Assembly (NCBI GenBank): GCA_024742835.1
Contig: JANSXS010000015.1
Location: 1-64,000, forward strand
DNA from: Paracoccaceae bacterium
Lineage (GTDB): Bacteria > Pseudomonadota > Alphaproteobacteria > Rhodobacterales > Rhodobacteraceae
DNA: 64,000 nt
Reading direction: 5' to 3'
Of the stretch, positions 8,902-18,387 are shown piece by piece. A model generated the notes under the pieces. That model was not told where the DNA came from, did not search any database, and was given only the letters and a program-made list of their open reading frames with translations. The position numbers and the translations under genes were made by a program. Positions within the stretch are counted from its first letter, which is position 1. Each line of letters begins with the position of its first letter.

Positions 8902-10032
8902 TCATTCCGCCGCCTGATTCTGTGCCTCCTCGGCGTCGATCTCGGCGGCGCGCTTTTCGACCTCTTCGACGATATGCTCGATCATCTGGTCGTTGGACAT
9001 CTTGTGGCTGGCCTTGCCCGCAAGATAGACCATGCCACTGCCAGCCCCGCCGCCGGTAAAGCCGACATCCGTCATCAGCGCCTCGCCGGGGCCATTCACG
9101 ACACAGCCGATGATGCTCAGGCTCATGGGCGTCTTGATATGTTCCAGCCGCTCTTCCAGCGCCTCGACCGTGCGGATCACGTCAAAGCCCTGGCGCGCAC
9201 AGCTTGGGCAGGAAATGATGTTCACGCCGCGATGGCGCAGACCAAGGGATTTCAGGATCTCGTAACCGACCTTGACCTCTTCCACCGGGTCGGCGGACAG
9301 GCTGACGCGGATCGTGTCGCCGATGCCCATCCACAGCAGGTTGCCAAGACCGATGGCCGATTTGATCGTGCCAGAGGTCAGCCCGCCCGCCTCGGTGATA
9401 CCAAGATGAATGGGCGCGTCCGTGGCATCGGCCAGCGATTGATAGGCGGCGGCGGCCATGAAGACATCGGACGCCTTGCAGCTTATCTTGAACTCGTGAA
9501 AATCGTTGTCTTGCAGCACCTTGATATGGTCGAGACCGGATTCCACCATCGCCTCGGGCGTGGGTTCACCGTATTTGTCCAACAGGTGCTTTTCCAGGCT
9601 CCCGGCATTGACGCCGATGCGCATGGAACAGCCGTGATCGCGCGCCGCCTTGATAACCTCGCGCACACGGTCCTGACTGCCGATCTTGCCGGGAGTGATA
9701 CGCAGACAGGCAGCGCCCGCCTCGGCGGCCTCGATCCCGCGCTTGTAGTGAAAATGGATATCCGCGACGATAGGCACCGGGCTTTCGCGCACGATTTCCT
9801 TCAGCGCCTTCGCGCTGGCCTCGTCGGGCACGGAAATCCGCACGATATCCGCCCCCGCCTCGGCGGCGGCCTGCACCTGGGCGATGGTGGCGGCGACATC
9901 GGTTGTCAGCGTGTTGGTCATGGTCTGGACGGTGATGGGGGCATCGCCGCCCACGGGCACGTTGCCCACCATGATCTGGCGGCTTTTGCGCCGATAGATG
10001 TTGCGCCAGGGTCGAATGGGATTGAGCGACAT
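8902..10032 (-). CDS. ispG: 4-hydroxy-3-methylbut-2-enyl diphosphate synthase (IspG/GcpE)
   Basis: IspG converts 2-C-methylerythritol cyclodiphosphate to HMBPP in the MEP isoprenoid pathway using a [4Fe-4S] cluster. The ATG at 10032 follows an AGGAG site and gives 376 residues. The cluster cysteines are visible in SCPSC and in GCVVNGPGE. The TIM-barrel part has motifs such as IVADIHFHY and [10 protein letters not shown]. The N-terminal region ([16 protein letters not shown]) is typical of proteobacterial IspG. It follows the RodZ-like gene on the same strand, a common pairing in this group as I recall it. Confidence 0.97.
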   Translation of the reverse strand: MSLNPIRPWRNIYRRKSRQIMVGNVPVGGDAPITVQTMTNTLTTDVAATIAQVQAAAEAGADIVRISVPDEASAKALKEIVRESPVPIVADIHFHYKRGIEAAEAGAACLRITPGKIGSQDRVREVIKAARDHGCSMRIGVNAGSLEKHLLDKYGEPTPEAMVESGLDHIKVLQDNDFHEFKISCKASDVFMAAAAYQSLADATDAPIHLGITEAGGLTSGTIKSAIGLGNLLWMGIGDTIRVSLSADPVEEVKVGYEILKSLGLRHRGVNIISCPSCARQGFDVIRTVEALEERLEHIKTPMSLSIIGCVVNGPGEALMTDVGFTGGGAGSGMVYLAGKASHKMSNDQMIEHIVEEVEKRAAEIDAEEAQNQAAE

Positions 10033-10114
10033 AGCGCTGCGCTCCTGTGGATATGAGGGCTGTAAGGCTGGGTTTACAATATCCGGGCTGGCGGCGCGTG
10101 GCAATCGCTGTCGC

Positions 10115-11347
10115 TTAATCCTGCGGGGCCGCGTCGCCCTGAAGCTGCGCAACGTATTGCATCAGGTCGCGATCCTGTTCGATATCCGCCACCTGAAACG
10201 CATCGCTGAGCATGGCTGCATCCAGCGGCAGACCTGATGTCACTTGCCCACGCGGGCCTACCGGGCCGTAATGCTGCCCGTTCATGGCAAAGTAAACCGC
10301 ACCGGATTCGCCCACCCGCAGAGTTGGTGCCTCTTGGGTGACGGGCACATCCCATGTGTCGCCGGCGTTCATGATCCCTTCGAAGATCACAGTACCATCC
10401 GCGGCACGCACGCGCACCCAGGCCGGGCGAACCGCCACCATCCGCACGCCTTCGGGCTGATCGGCCAGCACCTGCGGGCTTGGTGTCGCGCTGTCGTCGG
10501 CATTGGGCTGGAGCGCATCGGCGGTGGCGAGCGCATAAGCGATGGACTCGGGATCGGTTTGCGGCAGGTCTGGGCGGAACGTGCCCACCTCGGACGGGTC
10601 CAGCGTCGAGATCGGCGCATCCCGCGCGACCATGACCGGCACGTCCAGCGCCTCGGGCCGGTAAAGCCTGTCTAGACGATCATCACGCGGGGCCGAGAAA
10701 ACTGTATCCGGCGCACCAGCATCGGCAACGCTACGGGACGCTGCATCCAGCTGGTCAAGATCGCTCAGGACATCGGGGGTGTTTTCAACCGGCGCGAATT
10801 GCACGCGTTGCACCTCGTTCAGCACGCTCCAGCCGCCATAGCCGATACCGCCGATCAGCAAGACCAGCACCATGGCAGAGCCGATGGCACCCGGTTCGAT
10901 CCGCGCCAGAAAGGATTCGCTGGTGGGCGCGAAGGGCGTTTTTGGGATCGCGATGGGATCGTCCTTGCGCGGGCTGCGCCGGGCGATGGGCGCATCGGCT
11001 CGCCGCACGCTGGACGCTTCGGCAGACATGCCATGCGCCGTCGAAAAGCCGCTTTCATCGCAGAAAATCTGAAAGGCGTAATCCGGGTCCATGCCCAGAT
11101 AGCGCGCATAGGAACGGACATAACCGGGAATGAAGCCGGGCGTGTCAAACGAGTCGGGATCACAATTTTCAATTGCGGCGACATAGGCCGACTTGATCCG
11201 CAATTCGCGCTCGACGTCTAACAGGGATTTCCCAAGCGTTGCGCGTTCGCCCCGCATTATATCGCCAAGACGCATTTCAAATGCATCAAAGCCTCGCGGC
11301 TCTTGCTCAGCGGATATATCCACTTGCTTGGATCGGAATCCGATCAT
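10115..11347 (-). CDS. RodZ-like membrane protein with N-terminal helix-turn-helix
   Basis: RodZ links MreB filaments to the membrane to keep rod shape. The protein has a cytoplasmic HTH (about 25-90, with [19 protein letters not shown]), a linker with basic residues, one membrane segment (about 150-172, [16 protein letters not shown]) and a long periplasmic part. The end ([20 protein letters not shown]) is a DUF4115-type domain, the RodZ C-terminal domain. The 410-residue length and the position before ispG fit this family. It is probably not a DNA-binding regulator, since the HTH of RodZ binds MreB. Confidence 0.82.
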   Translation of the reverse strand: MIGFRSKQVDISAEQEPRGFDAFEMRLGDIMRGERATLGKSLLDVERELRIKSAYVAAIENCDPDSFDTPGFIPGYVRSYARYLGMDPDYAFQIFCDESGFSTAHGMSAEASSVRRADAPIARRSPRKDDPIAIPKTPFAPTSESFLARIEPGAIGSAMVLVLLIGGIGYGGWSVLNEVQRVQFAPVENTPDVLSDLDQLDAASRSVADAGAPDTVFSAPRDDRLDRLYRPEALDVPVMVARDAPISTLDPSEVGTFRPDLPQTDPESIAYALATADALQPNADDSATPSPQVLADQPEGVRMVAVRPAWVRVRAADGTVIFEGIMNAGDTWDVPVTQEAPTLRVGESGAVYFAMNGQHYGPVGPRGQVTSGLPLDAAMLSDAFQVADIEQDRDLMQYVAQLQGDAAPQD

Positions 11348-11473
11348 CTACCCTGCCCTTAACGTCTTGCTTTAAAAAACATCGGCTTTGGTGCGGTTAT
11401 ATGATTCGCACCTCCGCTCTGTTCGTTAACGGTATGTTAGCACAGGGCAAGAACCAATACACCTGTGCCTACC

Positions 11474-12703
11474 TCAGGCGGTTAATTCGGCGCGATTCAG
11501 CGCGCATTGGCTCCAGAGTTCATCCATGGCGCGTATCAGGTGATCCATTTCTTTCGGACCGTGTACCGGGGACGGGGTAAAGCGTAGCCGCTCCGTGCCG
11601 CGCGGCACGGTCGGGAAATTGATCGGCTGCACGTAGATCCCGTAACCATCCAGCAGCATGTCCGACAGTTGCTTGGTATGGACAGGATCGCCCACGATCA
11701 CCGGCACGATATGGCTGCCATGATCGATCAGCGGCATACCCATCCCCTTGAGCCGGGTCTTGAGGATCTTTGCCTGGGTCTGGTGCTGTTCGCGCAGGCC
11801 CGGATCGCGCTTGAGATGCGCCACGCTGGCCGCGGCCCCGGCGGCAACGGCCGGTGGCAGCGACGTGGTAAAGATGAAGCCCGGCGCATAAGACCTGATC
11901 GCGTCGCACATTTTTGCCGTCGCGGTGATATAGCCGCCCATCACGCCATAGGCTTTGGCAAGCGTCCCGTTGATGATGTCGATGCGGTGCATCAGCCGGT
12001 CACGCTCTGCTACGCCGGCACCGCGCGGGCCGTACATGCCCACCGCGTGGACCTCGTCGATATAGGTCAGCGCGCCGAATTCATCCGCCAGATCGCAAAG
12101 CGCCGCGATCGGGCCGAAATCGCCATCCATGGAATAGACCGATTCAAAGGCGATCAGCTTGGGCGCGGCGGGGTCGTCCGCCTCCAGCAATTCGCGCAGA
12201 TGATCCAGATCGTTGTGCCGGAATATCCGCTTGGCCCCGCCATTGCGGCGGATGCCCTCGATCATCGAGGCATGGTTGAGCGCGTCCGAATAGATGATCA
12301 GCCCCGGAAACAATTTGGGCAATGTGCTTAATGTCGCGTCATTGGCAATATAGGCCGAGGTAAAAAGCAGCGCCGCCTCTTTCCCGTGCAGATCGGCCAG
12401 CTCTGCCTCCAGCCGTTTGTGAAATACCGTTGTTCCCGAGATGTTGCGCGTCCCGCCCGACCCCGCGCCGGTGGCCTCCAGCGCCTCGTGCATCGCCGTC
12501 AGGACCGCCGGATGCTGGCCCATGCCAAGATAGTCATTGCCGCACCAGACCGTAATCGGCTGTTCGGTGCCATCCGCCTTGCGCCAGGTGGCGTGTGGGA
12601 ATTGCCCGTTCTTGCGCTCGATGTCGATAAAGGTCCGGTAGCGGCCCTCGTCATGCAGCCGCTCGATCGCCTGGTCCAGTTTGGCGCTATAATCCACGGA
12701 CAT
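11474..12703 (-). CDS. hemA: 5-aminolevulinate synthase
   Basis: This PLP enzyme condenses glycine and succinyl-CoA to 5-aminolevulinate, the first step of haem and bacteriochlorophyll synthesis by the C4 route of alphaproteobacteria. The 409-residue protein begins after GAGGAGGGG. Seen motifs are [27 protein letters not shown], the [10 protein letters not shown] stretch and the PLP lysine in [12 protein letters not shown]. The ending [13 protein letters not shown] is typical. An FNR-type box lies 131 bases upstream of the start, which suggests oxygen control through FnrL as known for Rhodobacter hemA. No photosynthesis genes are in the window, so phototrophy cannot be judged. Confidence 0.98.
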   Translation of the reverse strand: MSVDYSAKLDQAIERLHDEGRYRTFIDIERKNGQFPHATWRKADGTEQPITVWCGNDYLGMGQHPAVLTAMHEALEATGAGSGGTRNISGTTVFHKRLEAELADLHGKEAALLFTSAYIANDATLSTLPKLFPGLIIYSDALNHASMIEGIRRNGGAKRIFRHNDLDHLRELLEADDPAAPKLIAFESVYSMDGDFGPIAALCDLADEFGALTYIDEVHAVGMYGPRGAGVAERDRLMHRIDIINGTLAKAYGVMGGYITATAKMCDAIRSYAPGFIFTTSLPPAVAAGAAASVAHLKRDPGLREQHQTQAKILKTRLKGMGMPLIDHGSHIVPVIVGDPVHTKQLSDMLLDGYGIYVQPINFPTVPRGTERLRFTPSPVHGPKEMDHLIRAMDELWSQCALNRAELTA

Positions 12704-12833
12704 CCCCTCCTCGGCAGTCCGGCCCCACCTTTCGCGAGGCCCCGTATCCTGTCGGATACATATTCAATTTATGTGATGGATATAGAAACCACCCTCTTCA
12801 CGCAACAGTTACAAACCGCCCCGAACACAGACC

Positions 12834-12847
12834 TTGATCTAGGTCAA
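12834..12847. promoter_or_regulatory. FNR/FnrL-type operator upstream of hemA
   Basis: The site TTGATCTAGGTCAA has the consensus FNR spacing (5-4-5). The left half TTGAT is perfect and the right half GTCAA has one mismatch to ATCAA. It is 131 bases from the hemA start and 221 bases from the dipeptidase start. hemA control by FnrL is established in Rhodobacter; its use here is inferred. Confidence 0.7.
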
Positions 12848-12937
12848 CATGGCACCCGGCGCATCCCCGCCCGCACAGGTCGCGACGTTCTATCACGCCA
12901 GACCGGATCCGACCATATCCCGTTGGGGTTTTAACCT

Positions 12938-12969
12938 GTGACATGTACGACCCGCGCGCCATATGTCAC
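12938..12969. promoter_or_regulatory. Inverted repeat, possible operator
   Basis: GTGACAT at 12938-12944 is matched by ATGTCAC at 12963-12969, with 18 bases between them. It lies about 100 bases upstream of the dipeptidase start. No T-run follows, so an operator is more likely than a terminator. The binding protein is unknown. Confidence 0.35.
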
Positions 12970-12999
12970 GGCTGGCCGGGTGTGCGGCGTTGACACAAA

Positions 13000-13033
13000 A
13001 ATCGGCAATTCAGCTTTGTCGCAAAACGCTTTA
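13000..13033 (+). repeat. Half copy of repeat family 1
   Basis: The stretch ending gcaaaacgcttta matches the 3' end of the full repeats (compare cgcgaaacgcttta), and the preceding aatcggcaattcag matches their aaatctgtgattca part. The 5' half is absent, so it cannot form the full structure. Confidence 0.55.
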
Positions 13034-13067
13034 CCGTGACGACAAAGCCACAACAGGACCACATGAC

Positions 13068-14456
13068 ATGAGCCTAGACAGCACCCTCTCCCGGATCGAT
13101 TCTGACCTGCCCGCCGCAACAGGGCGGCTGATGGATCTGCTGCGCATCCCGTCGATTTCGACCGATCCCGCCTACAAGGCAGAGTGCGACCGGGCCGCCG
13201 ATTGGCTGGTGACGGCGTTGCGCGATCTTGGCGCGCGGGTTGAAAAGCGCGCCACACCGGGCCATCCGATGGTGGTGGGCCATATGGACGGGCCGAACGA
13301 GGCCGCGCCGCATCTGTTGTTTTACGGCCATTATGACGTGCAGCCGGTCGACCCGCTGGATCTGTGGAAGACCGACCCGTTCCAGCCCGAAATTCAGGAC
13401 ACCGATCAGGGCCAGGTCATTCGCGCGCGCGGGGCGTCGGATGACAAGGGCCAGCTTATGACCTTTGTCGAGGCCTGCCGCGCCTACAAGCATGTCACCG
13501 GCGCGCTGCCCTGCCGGATCACCTTTTTCTTCGAAGGAGAAGAGGAGTCAGGCTCGCCGTCGCTCATTCCGTTCCTGAAAGACAATGCCGATGAATTGTC
13601 GGCAGATCTCGCGCTGATCTGCGACACCTCCATGGTGGCCCCCGGCGTGCCGTCCATCGCCTCGCAACTGCGGGGCATGTTGAAGGACGAATTCACCCTG
13701 CACGGGCCGCGCATCGACCTGCATTCCGGGCATTACGGCGGCCCCGGCCTGAACCCGCTCAAGGAAATCGCGCGCATCATCGCGTCTTTCCATGACGAGA
13801 CGGGCCGGGTTGCGGTAGACGGCTTTTACGAGGGTGTCCAAGAGGTGCCTGACACCTTGCTGGCACAATGGGAAAACTGTGGCTTTGACGAGCAGGCCTA
13901 TCTAAGCTCCGTGGGCTATACGCAGCCGCATGGCGAGGCGGGCTATTCCACCTTGGTGCAGCAATGGGCGCGCCCCACGCTGGAAATCAACGGGCTTTGG
14001 GGCGGCTATCAGGGCGCGGGCACAAAGACGGTGATCCCGGCAGAGGCGCATTGCAAGCTGACCTGCCGCCTGGTGGGCGACATGAACCCCGACGATCTGC
14101 GCCGAAAGCTGCGCAAACATGTCGAAGACCGGCTACCCGTGGATGCGACCGTGAAGTGGAACCAGGATCTTGACGGCTCTCCGGCGGCGGTGATGAACCT
14201 TGACCGACCCGAATTCGAGGCCGCGCGACAAGCCCTGTCAGAGGAATGGAACCGCGAAGCGGTGTTTTCCGGCATGGGCGGGTCGATCCCGGTGGCGGGG
14301 TATTTCAAGGACGTCCTCGGCCTTGACTCGATGCTGATCGGGTTTGCCCAGGAGGATGACGCGATCCATTCGCCGAACGAGAAATACAACATGGACAGCT
14401 TTCACAAGGGCATCCGAAGCTGGGCGCGTGTTCTGGACAAGCTCTCGTCGGTCTGA
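13068..14456 (+). CDS. M20 family metallopeptidase (dipeptidase)
   Basis: A cytosolic di-zinc peptidase of the M20 (ArgE/DapE/CPG2) family that probably cleaves dipeptides. The ATG at 13068 follows AGGACC and gives 462 residues. Metal ligands are visible in GHYDVQP (His, Asp), GASDDKGQ (Asp), FFEGEEESGS (catalytic Glu and ligand Glu), ICDTSM (Asp) and DDAIHSPNE (His). A lid domain lies between about residues 200 and 370. The overall layout matches the CNDP-like dipeptidases. It is 26 bases upstream of the dehalogenase-like gene on the same strand, and the two probably form one transcript. Confidence 0.93.
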   Translation: MSLDSTLSRIDSDLPAATGRLMDLLRIPSISTDPAYKAECDRAADWLVTALRDLGARVEKRATPGHPMVVGHMDGPNEAAPHLLFYGHYDVQPVDPLDLWKTDPFQPEIQDTDQGQVIRARGASDDKGQLMTFVEACRAYKHVTGALPCRITFFFEGEEESGSPSLIPFLKDNADELSADLALICDTSMVAPGVPSIASQLRGMLKDEFTLHGPRIDLHSGHYGGPGLNPLKEIARIIASFHDETGRVAVDGFYEGVQEVPDTLLAQWENCGFDEQAYLSSVGYTQPHGEAGYSTLVQQWARPTLEINGLWGGYQGAGTKTVIPAEAHCKLTCRLVGDMNPDDLRRKLRKHVEDRLPVDATVKWNQDLDGSPAAVMNLDRPEFEAARQALSEEWNREAVFSGMGGSIPVAGYFKDVLGLDSMLIGFAQEDDAIHSPNEKYNMDSFHKGIRSWARVLDKLSSV

Positions 14457-14482
14457 CCCCACCCCAAAAAGGAGGCGACAGC

Positions 14483-15355
14483 ATGACGATCTCGGGTTTC
14501 ACCGATCACGCGGCGCAAGTGAACGGCGTCACAATCGCCTACAGCACGGGCGGCAATGGGCCGCCCCTGCTGCTGTTGCACGGTTTCCCGCAGACCCGCG
14601 CGATGTGGGCGCGGGTTGCGACGGACCTGGCACAAACCCATAGCGTGATCTGCGCCGATCTGCGCGGCTATGGGGCGTCGTCCAAACCCGATGCCGTTGC
14701 CGATTACAGCTTTCGCGAGATGGCCCGCGACATGGTCGCGCTGATGGCGCATCTTGGGTACCCGCATTTTGCGCTGGCAGGCCATGACCGGGGCGCGCGC
14801 ACAGCGCACCGGATGGCGCTTGACTCGCCCAAGGCCGTGCGCCGGTTGTGCCTTATGGATATCGTGCCCACCCACACCCTGCTGACAGAGCTGGGGCACA
14901 AGGTTGCGCGCAGCTATTACCACTGGTTCTTTCTGGCACAGCCCAAACCCTTCCCCGAGGACATGATCGCCGCCGATCCGGACGGGTTTTTCCATGCCTG
15001 CCTGCTGGGCTGGGGCGGCGCGCGGCTGGAGGATTTCGACGCCGACCAGATGGCCGCCTATCGCACGGCCTGGCGCGACCGCGACACGATCCGCGGCATG
15101 TGCAACGATTACCGCGCGGCGCTGGATCATGATCTGTATGACGATGCCGCGGATCTGGCCGCGCGTGTCACCTGCCCTGCGCTGATCCTGTTCGGGGCGG
15201 ATGGCGCGATGGCCAAAGCCTATGACGTGCCCGCGACATGGGCCGACAAATGCAGCAACATGACCGCCGGCGCGGTGCCGGGCGGGCATTTCTTCGTAGA
15301 CACGAACCCCGCCGGGACGGTGGCCGCGTTGAAATCGTTTTTCATTGAACAGTGA
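14483..15355 (+). CDS. Alpha/beta hydrolase, haloacetate (fluoroacetate) dehalogenase-like
   Basis: The fluoroacetate dehalogenase family removes halide from haloacetates to give glycolate. The ATG follows AGGAGG and the product has 290 residues. Each key residue of the Rhodopseudomonas palustris enzyme has a match at a fixed offset of eight: nucleophile D102, carboxylate-binding R103 and R106 (GHDRGAR), D126 in MDIVPT and the halide pocket pair H147-W148 (YHWFF). The general-base histidine is in GGHFF near residue 271. Standard esterases have serine at position 102. The match supports a dehalogenase, but epoxide hydrolases share the Asp nucleophile, so the substrate is an inference. Confidence 0.8.
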   Translation: MTISGFTDHAAQVNGVTIAYSTGGNGPPLLLLHGFPQTRAMWARVATDLAQTHSVICADLRGYGASSKPDAVADYSFREMARDMVALMAHLGYPHFALAGHDRGARTAHRMALDSPKAVRRLCLMDIVPTHTLLTELGHKVARSYYHWFFLAQPKPFPEDMIAADPDGFFHACLLGWGGARLEDFDADQMAAYRTAWRDRDTIRGMCNDYRAALDHDLYDDAADLAARVTCPALILFGADGAMAKAYDVPATWADKCSNMTAGAVPGGHFFVDTNPAGTVAALKSFFIEQ

Positions 15356-15365
15356 CAGACAGATG

Positions 15366-15442
15366 TGGCGCGGTTGACGGGGCTCGAACCCGCGACCCCC
15401 GGCGTGACAGGCCGGTACTCTAACCAACTGAGCTACAACCGC
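15366..15442 (-). tRNA. tRNA-Asp (GTC), copy 1
   Basis: The reverse strand folds as a cloverleaf: acceptor gcggttg pairing with caaccgc, anticodon loop ctgtcac with anticodon GTC, T loop ttcgagc, discriminator G and an encoded CCA (15366-15368). The mature body is 15369-15442. Confidence 0.97.
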
Positions 15443-15483
15443 GTGGGGCTGGCCCCTTGCTTGGTCGACACATCTGGCAGCGG

Positions 15484-15560
15484 TGGCGCGGTTGACGGGG
15501 CTCGAACCCGCGACCCCCGGCGTGACAGGCCGGTACTCTAACCAACTGAGCTACAACCGC
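15484..15560 (-). tRNA. tRNA-Asp (GTC), copy 2
   Basis: Identical in sequence to copy 1, including the encoded CCA at 15484-15486. The two genes are 41 bases apart and probably come from a tandem duplication. The body is 15487-15560. Confidence 0.97.
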
Positions 15561-15936
15561 CCACTGCAAACACCCGGCCTAGACCCGATGTAGGGGGCGG
15601 TTTAGTCTGCGCATCGGGCGTCGTCAAGCACTCAGACACGGCTTTTATACATTCCGTAGTGCAAATTCTGCCAACGGCTTTGCGGCGGGTGCTTGCACCG
15701 ACGAGATGGCAGGAAACACAGTGTTTCCCCGTCGACCCGTGCCGCGTCAAAGCGGGCCGCCTTTAACCTGAGGCAGCGATTGATGGCGAAACGCGTGCAA
15801 CGATTGGGTGAAGGACCGCGTTTGGCGAAAATCTGCGCGGCAGGTTTCCGCGAAACGCTTTAACCATGACAACCGGCTTGGTCTTTACCAAAAAGCCCGG
15901 TGGTTTTAAGCCCCTGAAAGATCGCATTTATTTTAA
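15561..15936. other. Intergenic region upstream of the XRE regulator
   Basis: This 376-base stretch contains the tRNA promoter side and repeat family 1 copy B (15749-15863). The short open frame across 15538-15750 on the minus strand has no recognisable features and overlaps the tRNA, so it is not called. Confidence 0.65.
15749..15863 (+). repeat. Interspersed palindromic repeat, family 1, copy B (115 bp)
   Basis: It begins aaagcgggccgcctttaacc and ends cgcgaaacgctttaa, with the same layout as copy A. The left end has drifted (gggcc for gttcc), but the internal tracts acgcgtgcaacgattg and gaaaatctg are kept. Confidence 0.85.
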
Positions 15937-16701
15937 ATGGGATCATGGGTCCGAAAAACAGGATTTACAGCCGTGCAAGACTTCCATCAACGTTTGAAAG
16001 CCTTCATCCGGGACTCGGGCTATGACTATAAAAGCCTGTCGCTGGAGATCGGACAGGGAGAGCGGTACATCTCGAACCTGTTGGCCACCAAAAGCGATCC
16101 GGGCTTTTCCAGCGTTGTCAGAATTTGTTCCGCTCTTGGCATCACGCCCAGCCAGATCGCAGGATTGACCGACCAGATCGGCATCGCCGGCGCCGAGATC
16201 GACAAGCGGATCGTCACCGCGCAGGCTGAGCGCATCCTGACAGCCGTCACCCGCGAGGCGCATCGCAAGCTCAACCAGCGCGGCGCGCGCCCGTTGCTGG
16301 ACGATGTGCTGACATGGTGGCACCAACAAGGCGGCAAACTCCGCAATTTCGACGCGCTGAGCGACCATGTGGATCTTTACAAGCCCCCCGATGATCGCGC
16401 TTGTCTGCCCAAGCCCTACCGGATCGGCGCGCAAAGCCACGCCGCGCAAAACTTTGGCATCCGGACGGCAGACCATCTGCGCCATCTGTTCACCACCTTC
16501 GACAAAAGCCTGAGCGACGACCTGCGCCGCGCCCATGTCGAGGCGGCACGCGGCGATCCACACCTGTCCATTCAAGAGGCCGACGTGACCCTGCCCGGTC
16601 ACGCCCTGCCGCTGCGCTTCATCTACAAGCGGCTTTTGCTGCCCGTGCAGGACAGTGACGGCAGCACCTACGTACTGGACTATTCCCAGGCCGTGGAGTG
16701 A
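15937..16701 (+). CDS. XRE-family helix-turn-helix transcriptional regulator
   Basis: The N-terminal part (about residues 15-80) is an XRE-type HTH with GYDYKSLSLEIGQGERYISN and a C-terminal turn GITPSQIAGL. A basic helical stretch (HRKLNQRGARPLLDDVLTWW) follows, and the C-terminal half (about 150-254) may be a PAS-like sensor. The ligand and targets are unknown. The start could be the ATG at 15937 or a GTG at 15973, which has a better-placed AGGA. It stands alone after the tRNA pair and repeat copy B. It lacks lambda-repressor cleavage motifs, so a prophage origin is not supported. Confidence 0.75.
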   Translation: MGSWVRKTGFTAVQDFHQRLKAFIRDSGYDYKSLSLEIGQGERYISNLLATKSDPGFSSVVRICSALGITPSQIAGLTDQIGIAGAEIDKRIVTAQAERILTAVTREAHRKLNQRGARPLLDDVLTWWHQQGGKLRNFDALSDHVDLYKPPDDRACLPKPYRIGAQSHAAQNFGIRTADHLRHLFTTFDKSLSDDLRRAHVEAARGDPHLSIQEADVTLPGHALPLRFIYKRLLLPVQDSDGSTYVLDYSQAVE

Positions 16702-16801
16702 GTCCGCGCGACCCTGTGGCCGGCATGTCGATGTGCCTGCCTGTTCGCATCGTCCGGGCAGATAGGTTACGATCGGATATGGTCGCAACACCGGAGGGCC
16801 G

Positions 16802-17578
16802 ATGCGGATCGTGATCGACGTGAACATGCACTATGAAATCGGCGCATCTAGGATCGCCATGCTGGCGATCGAGGCGACAGGCGATCCGGGCCAGACCGTG
16901 TTACAGCAGGATCTGGCGATAGAAGGTGCCACCCTGCGCCGGATGGCCGGGCAAAGCGGTGTCGGTACGCGGATCTGGGCGCATCTGGAGCAACCGGAGC
17001 TTCGGCTGCGGTACCGTGCCGATATCGAGATCACCAGACAACAGCCGCCCCTGCACAAGCTGCGCGCCGACCCGGCCCATATGCTGCCAGCGGACAGTTT
17101 CACCTATCTGCGCCCGTCGCGGTTTTGCCAGTCCGATGAATTCGCCGCCTTCGTGGAGACACGGTTCGGCCATGCCGAAGGCGGCGAAAAGATCGCGGCG
17201 ATCCGGGATTGGGTCGCGCAGGAGGTGCGGTATCTTCAGGCCACGTCAAACCCGCAAACCACAGTGCTGGATACCTTTGCCCGACGTGAAGGCGTATGCC
17301 GGGACTTTGCCCATCTTGTCTGCGCGCTCTCGCGGGCCGCGGGTATTCCGGCGCGCTATGCCTCGGCCTATGGTCCGGATGTCGCGCCGTCCGACTTTCA
17401 CGCGGTGGCGCAGGTCTGGCTTGCGGGCGGCTGGCATCTGGTGGATGCGACCGGAATGGGAACCCCGCGCGACCTCGTGCTGATCGGCGTCGGGCGCGAT
17501 GCGTTCGACGCGCCCTTCATGGAAACCAGCGACGAGGCGCGGCTGCTGTCGCAAACCGTGGAGGTTCAGACAAACTGA
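16802..17578 (+). CDS. Transglutaminase-like protein
   Basis: The protein has the papain-like transglutaminase catalytic triad: Cys in GVCRDFAH, His in DFHAVAQVWL and Asp in DATGMG. Bacterial members are mostly cysteine proteases or amidases. The N-terminal half (about 1-110) is a beta-rich domain found in many bacterial transglutaminase-like proteins. The ATG follows GGAGGG and gives 258 residues. No signal peptide is seen, so it is probably cytosolic. The gene is followed by the short repeat copy at 17722, which may end its transcript. Confidence 0.88.
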   Translation: MRIVIDVNMHYEIGASRIAMLAIEATGDPGQTVLQQDLAIEGATLRRMAGQSGVGTRIWAHLEQPELRLRYRADIEITRQQPPLHKLRADPAHMLPADSFTYLRPSRFCQSDEFAAFVETRFGHAEGGEKIAAIRDWVAQEVRYLQATSNPQTTVLDTFARREGVCRDFAHLVCALSRAAGIPARYASAYGPDVAPSDFHAVAQVWLAGGWHLVDATGMGTPRDLVLIGVGRDAFDAPFMETSDEARLLSQTVEVQTN

Positions 17579-17721
17579 CCCCCGCACCAAACATGGAGCC
17601 GTCCACCCGACGGTTCCCCGTCGCCGCTGTCGGAAAGGTCGACGTCATCGCATTTGTCAGCGCGTTGTCAGAGCCATTGGCCCAAGGAATGTTTCCAACA
17701 AGAAGCGCCGTCCATGATGTC

Positions 17722-17769
17722 TAAGCGTTCCGCCTTTGGCCGATGTCTGTGGTTAAAGGCGAAACGCTT
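17722..17769. repeat. Short copy of repeat family 1, likely bidirectional terminator
   Basis: The 48-base element has aagcgttccgccttt at one end and aaaggcgaaacgctt at the other, giving a hairpin of about 15 pairs. It lacks the second half of the full repeat. It lies between the converging transglutaminase and HNH genes, a good place for a shared terminator. Confidence 0.7.
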
Positions 17770-17802
17770 CAGGCCAGGCGCAAAATTGCAATTTTCCTGT
17801 GT

Positions 17803-18387
17803 TCAAGCCTCCAGCTCGGCATCCCAATAGAGAAAATCGAGCCAGCTTTCATGCAGGTGGTTCGGCGGGAATTTACGGCCCATGTTGCGCAACTGTTCGG
17901 CGGCCGGGGCACGGGGCGGTTTCCGCAGGTTCATTCCAGAGCGCCGCAGGCTTTTCGAGCCTTTGCGCAGGTTACAAGGGCTGCACGCCGCAACCACGTT
18001 TTCCCAACTGGTGATGCCCCCGCGCGCGCGGGGCACGACGTGATCAAAGGTCAGCTCGCCCTTTGAGCCGCAATACTGGCACTGGAATTCATCGCGCAGA
18101 AAAAGGTTGAAGCGCGTGAAGGCCACGCGCTTTTGGGGTTTGACATAATCTTTCAGGACAATCACCGACGGGATACGGATCACGGTCGAGGGGCTGCTGA
18201 CCGTGTTTTCATATTCAGCCACGATATCCACCCTGTCCAGATACACCGCCTTGACCGCATCCTGCCATGGCCAAAGCGACAGCGGATAATAGGACAAGGG
18301 CCGGTAATCCGCATTGAGCACCAGCGCCGGATGCTGACGAAGCGCCGCCGGCTCTCTGACGAAATCTGTTCTGAACTCTCCGTGCAT
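17803..18387 (-). CDS. HNH endonuclease family protein
   Basis: The 194-residue product has the HNH fold with paired zinc cysteines (CQYCG and CSPCN) and the catalytic stretch LTFDHVVPRARGG. It starts with a conserved N-terminal region (HPALVLNADYRPLSYYPLSLW) that marks a widespread bacterial HNH group, often of unknown role. The start at 18387 is chosen over one at 18516, because the longer frame adds a low-complexity tail. There is no restriction or phage neighbour, so it is probably a housekeeping nuclease. The target is unknown. Confidence 0.88.
   Translation of the reverse strand: MHGEFRTDFVREPAALRQHPALVLNADYRPLSYYPLSLWPWQDAVKAVYLDRVDIVAEYENTVSSPSTVIRIPSVIVLKDYVKPQKRVAFTRFNLFLRDEFQCQYCGSKGELTFDHVVPRARGGITSWENVVAACSPCNLRKGSKSLRRSGMNLRKPPRAPAAEQLRNMGRKFPPNHLHESWLDFLYWDAELEA

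Larger units (their letters stand above)
12704..13067. other. hemA/dipeptidase intergenic region
   Basis: This 364-base stretch separates the two divergent genes. It holds the FNR-type box at 12834-12847, an inverted repeat at 12938-12969 and a 3' half copy of repeat family 1 at 13000-13033. No open frame in it looks like a real protein. Confidence 0.7.

Noticed and set aside
15361-15570. Integration site of a genomic island at the tRNA-Asp pair
   Set aside because: No integrase, no partial tRNA copy farther away and no phage genes are visible. The two copies are complete genes.
15937-16701. Prophage repressor
   Set aside because: No phage genes surround it and it lacks the S24 cleavage residues of cI-type repressors.
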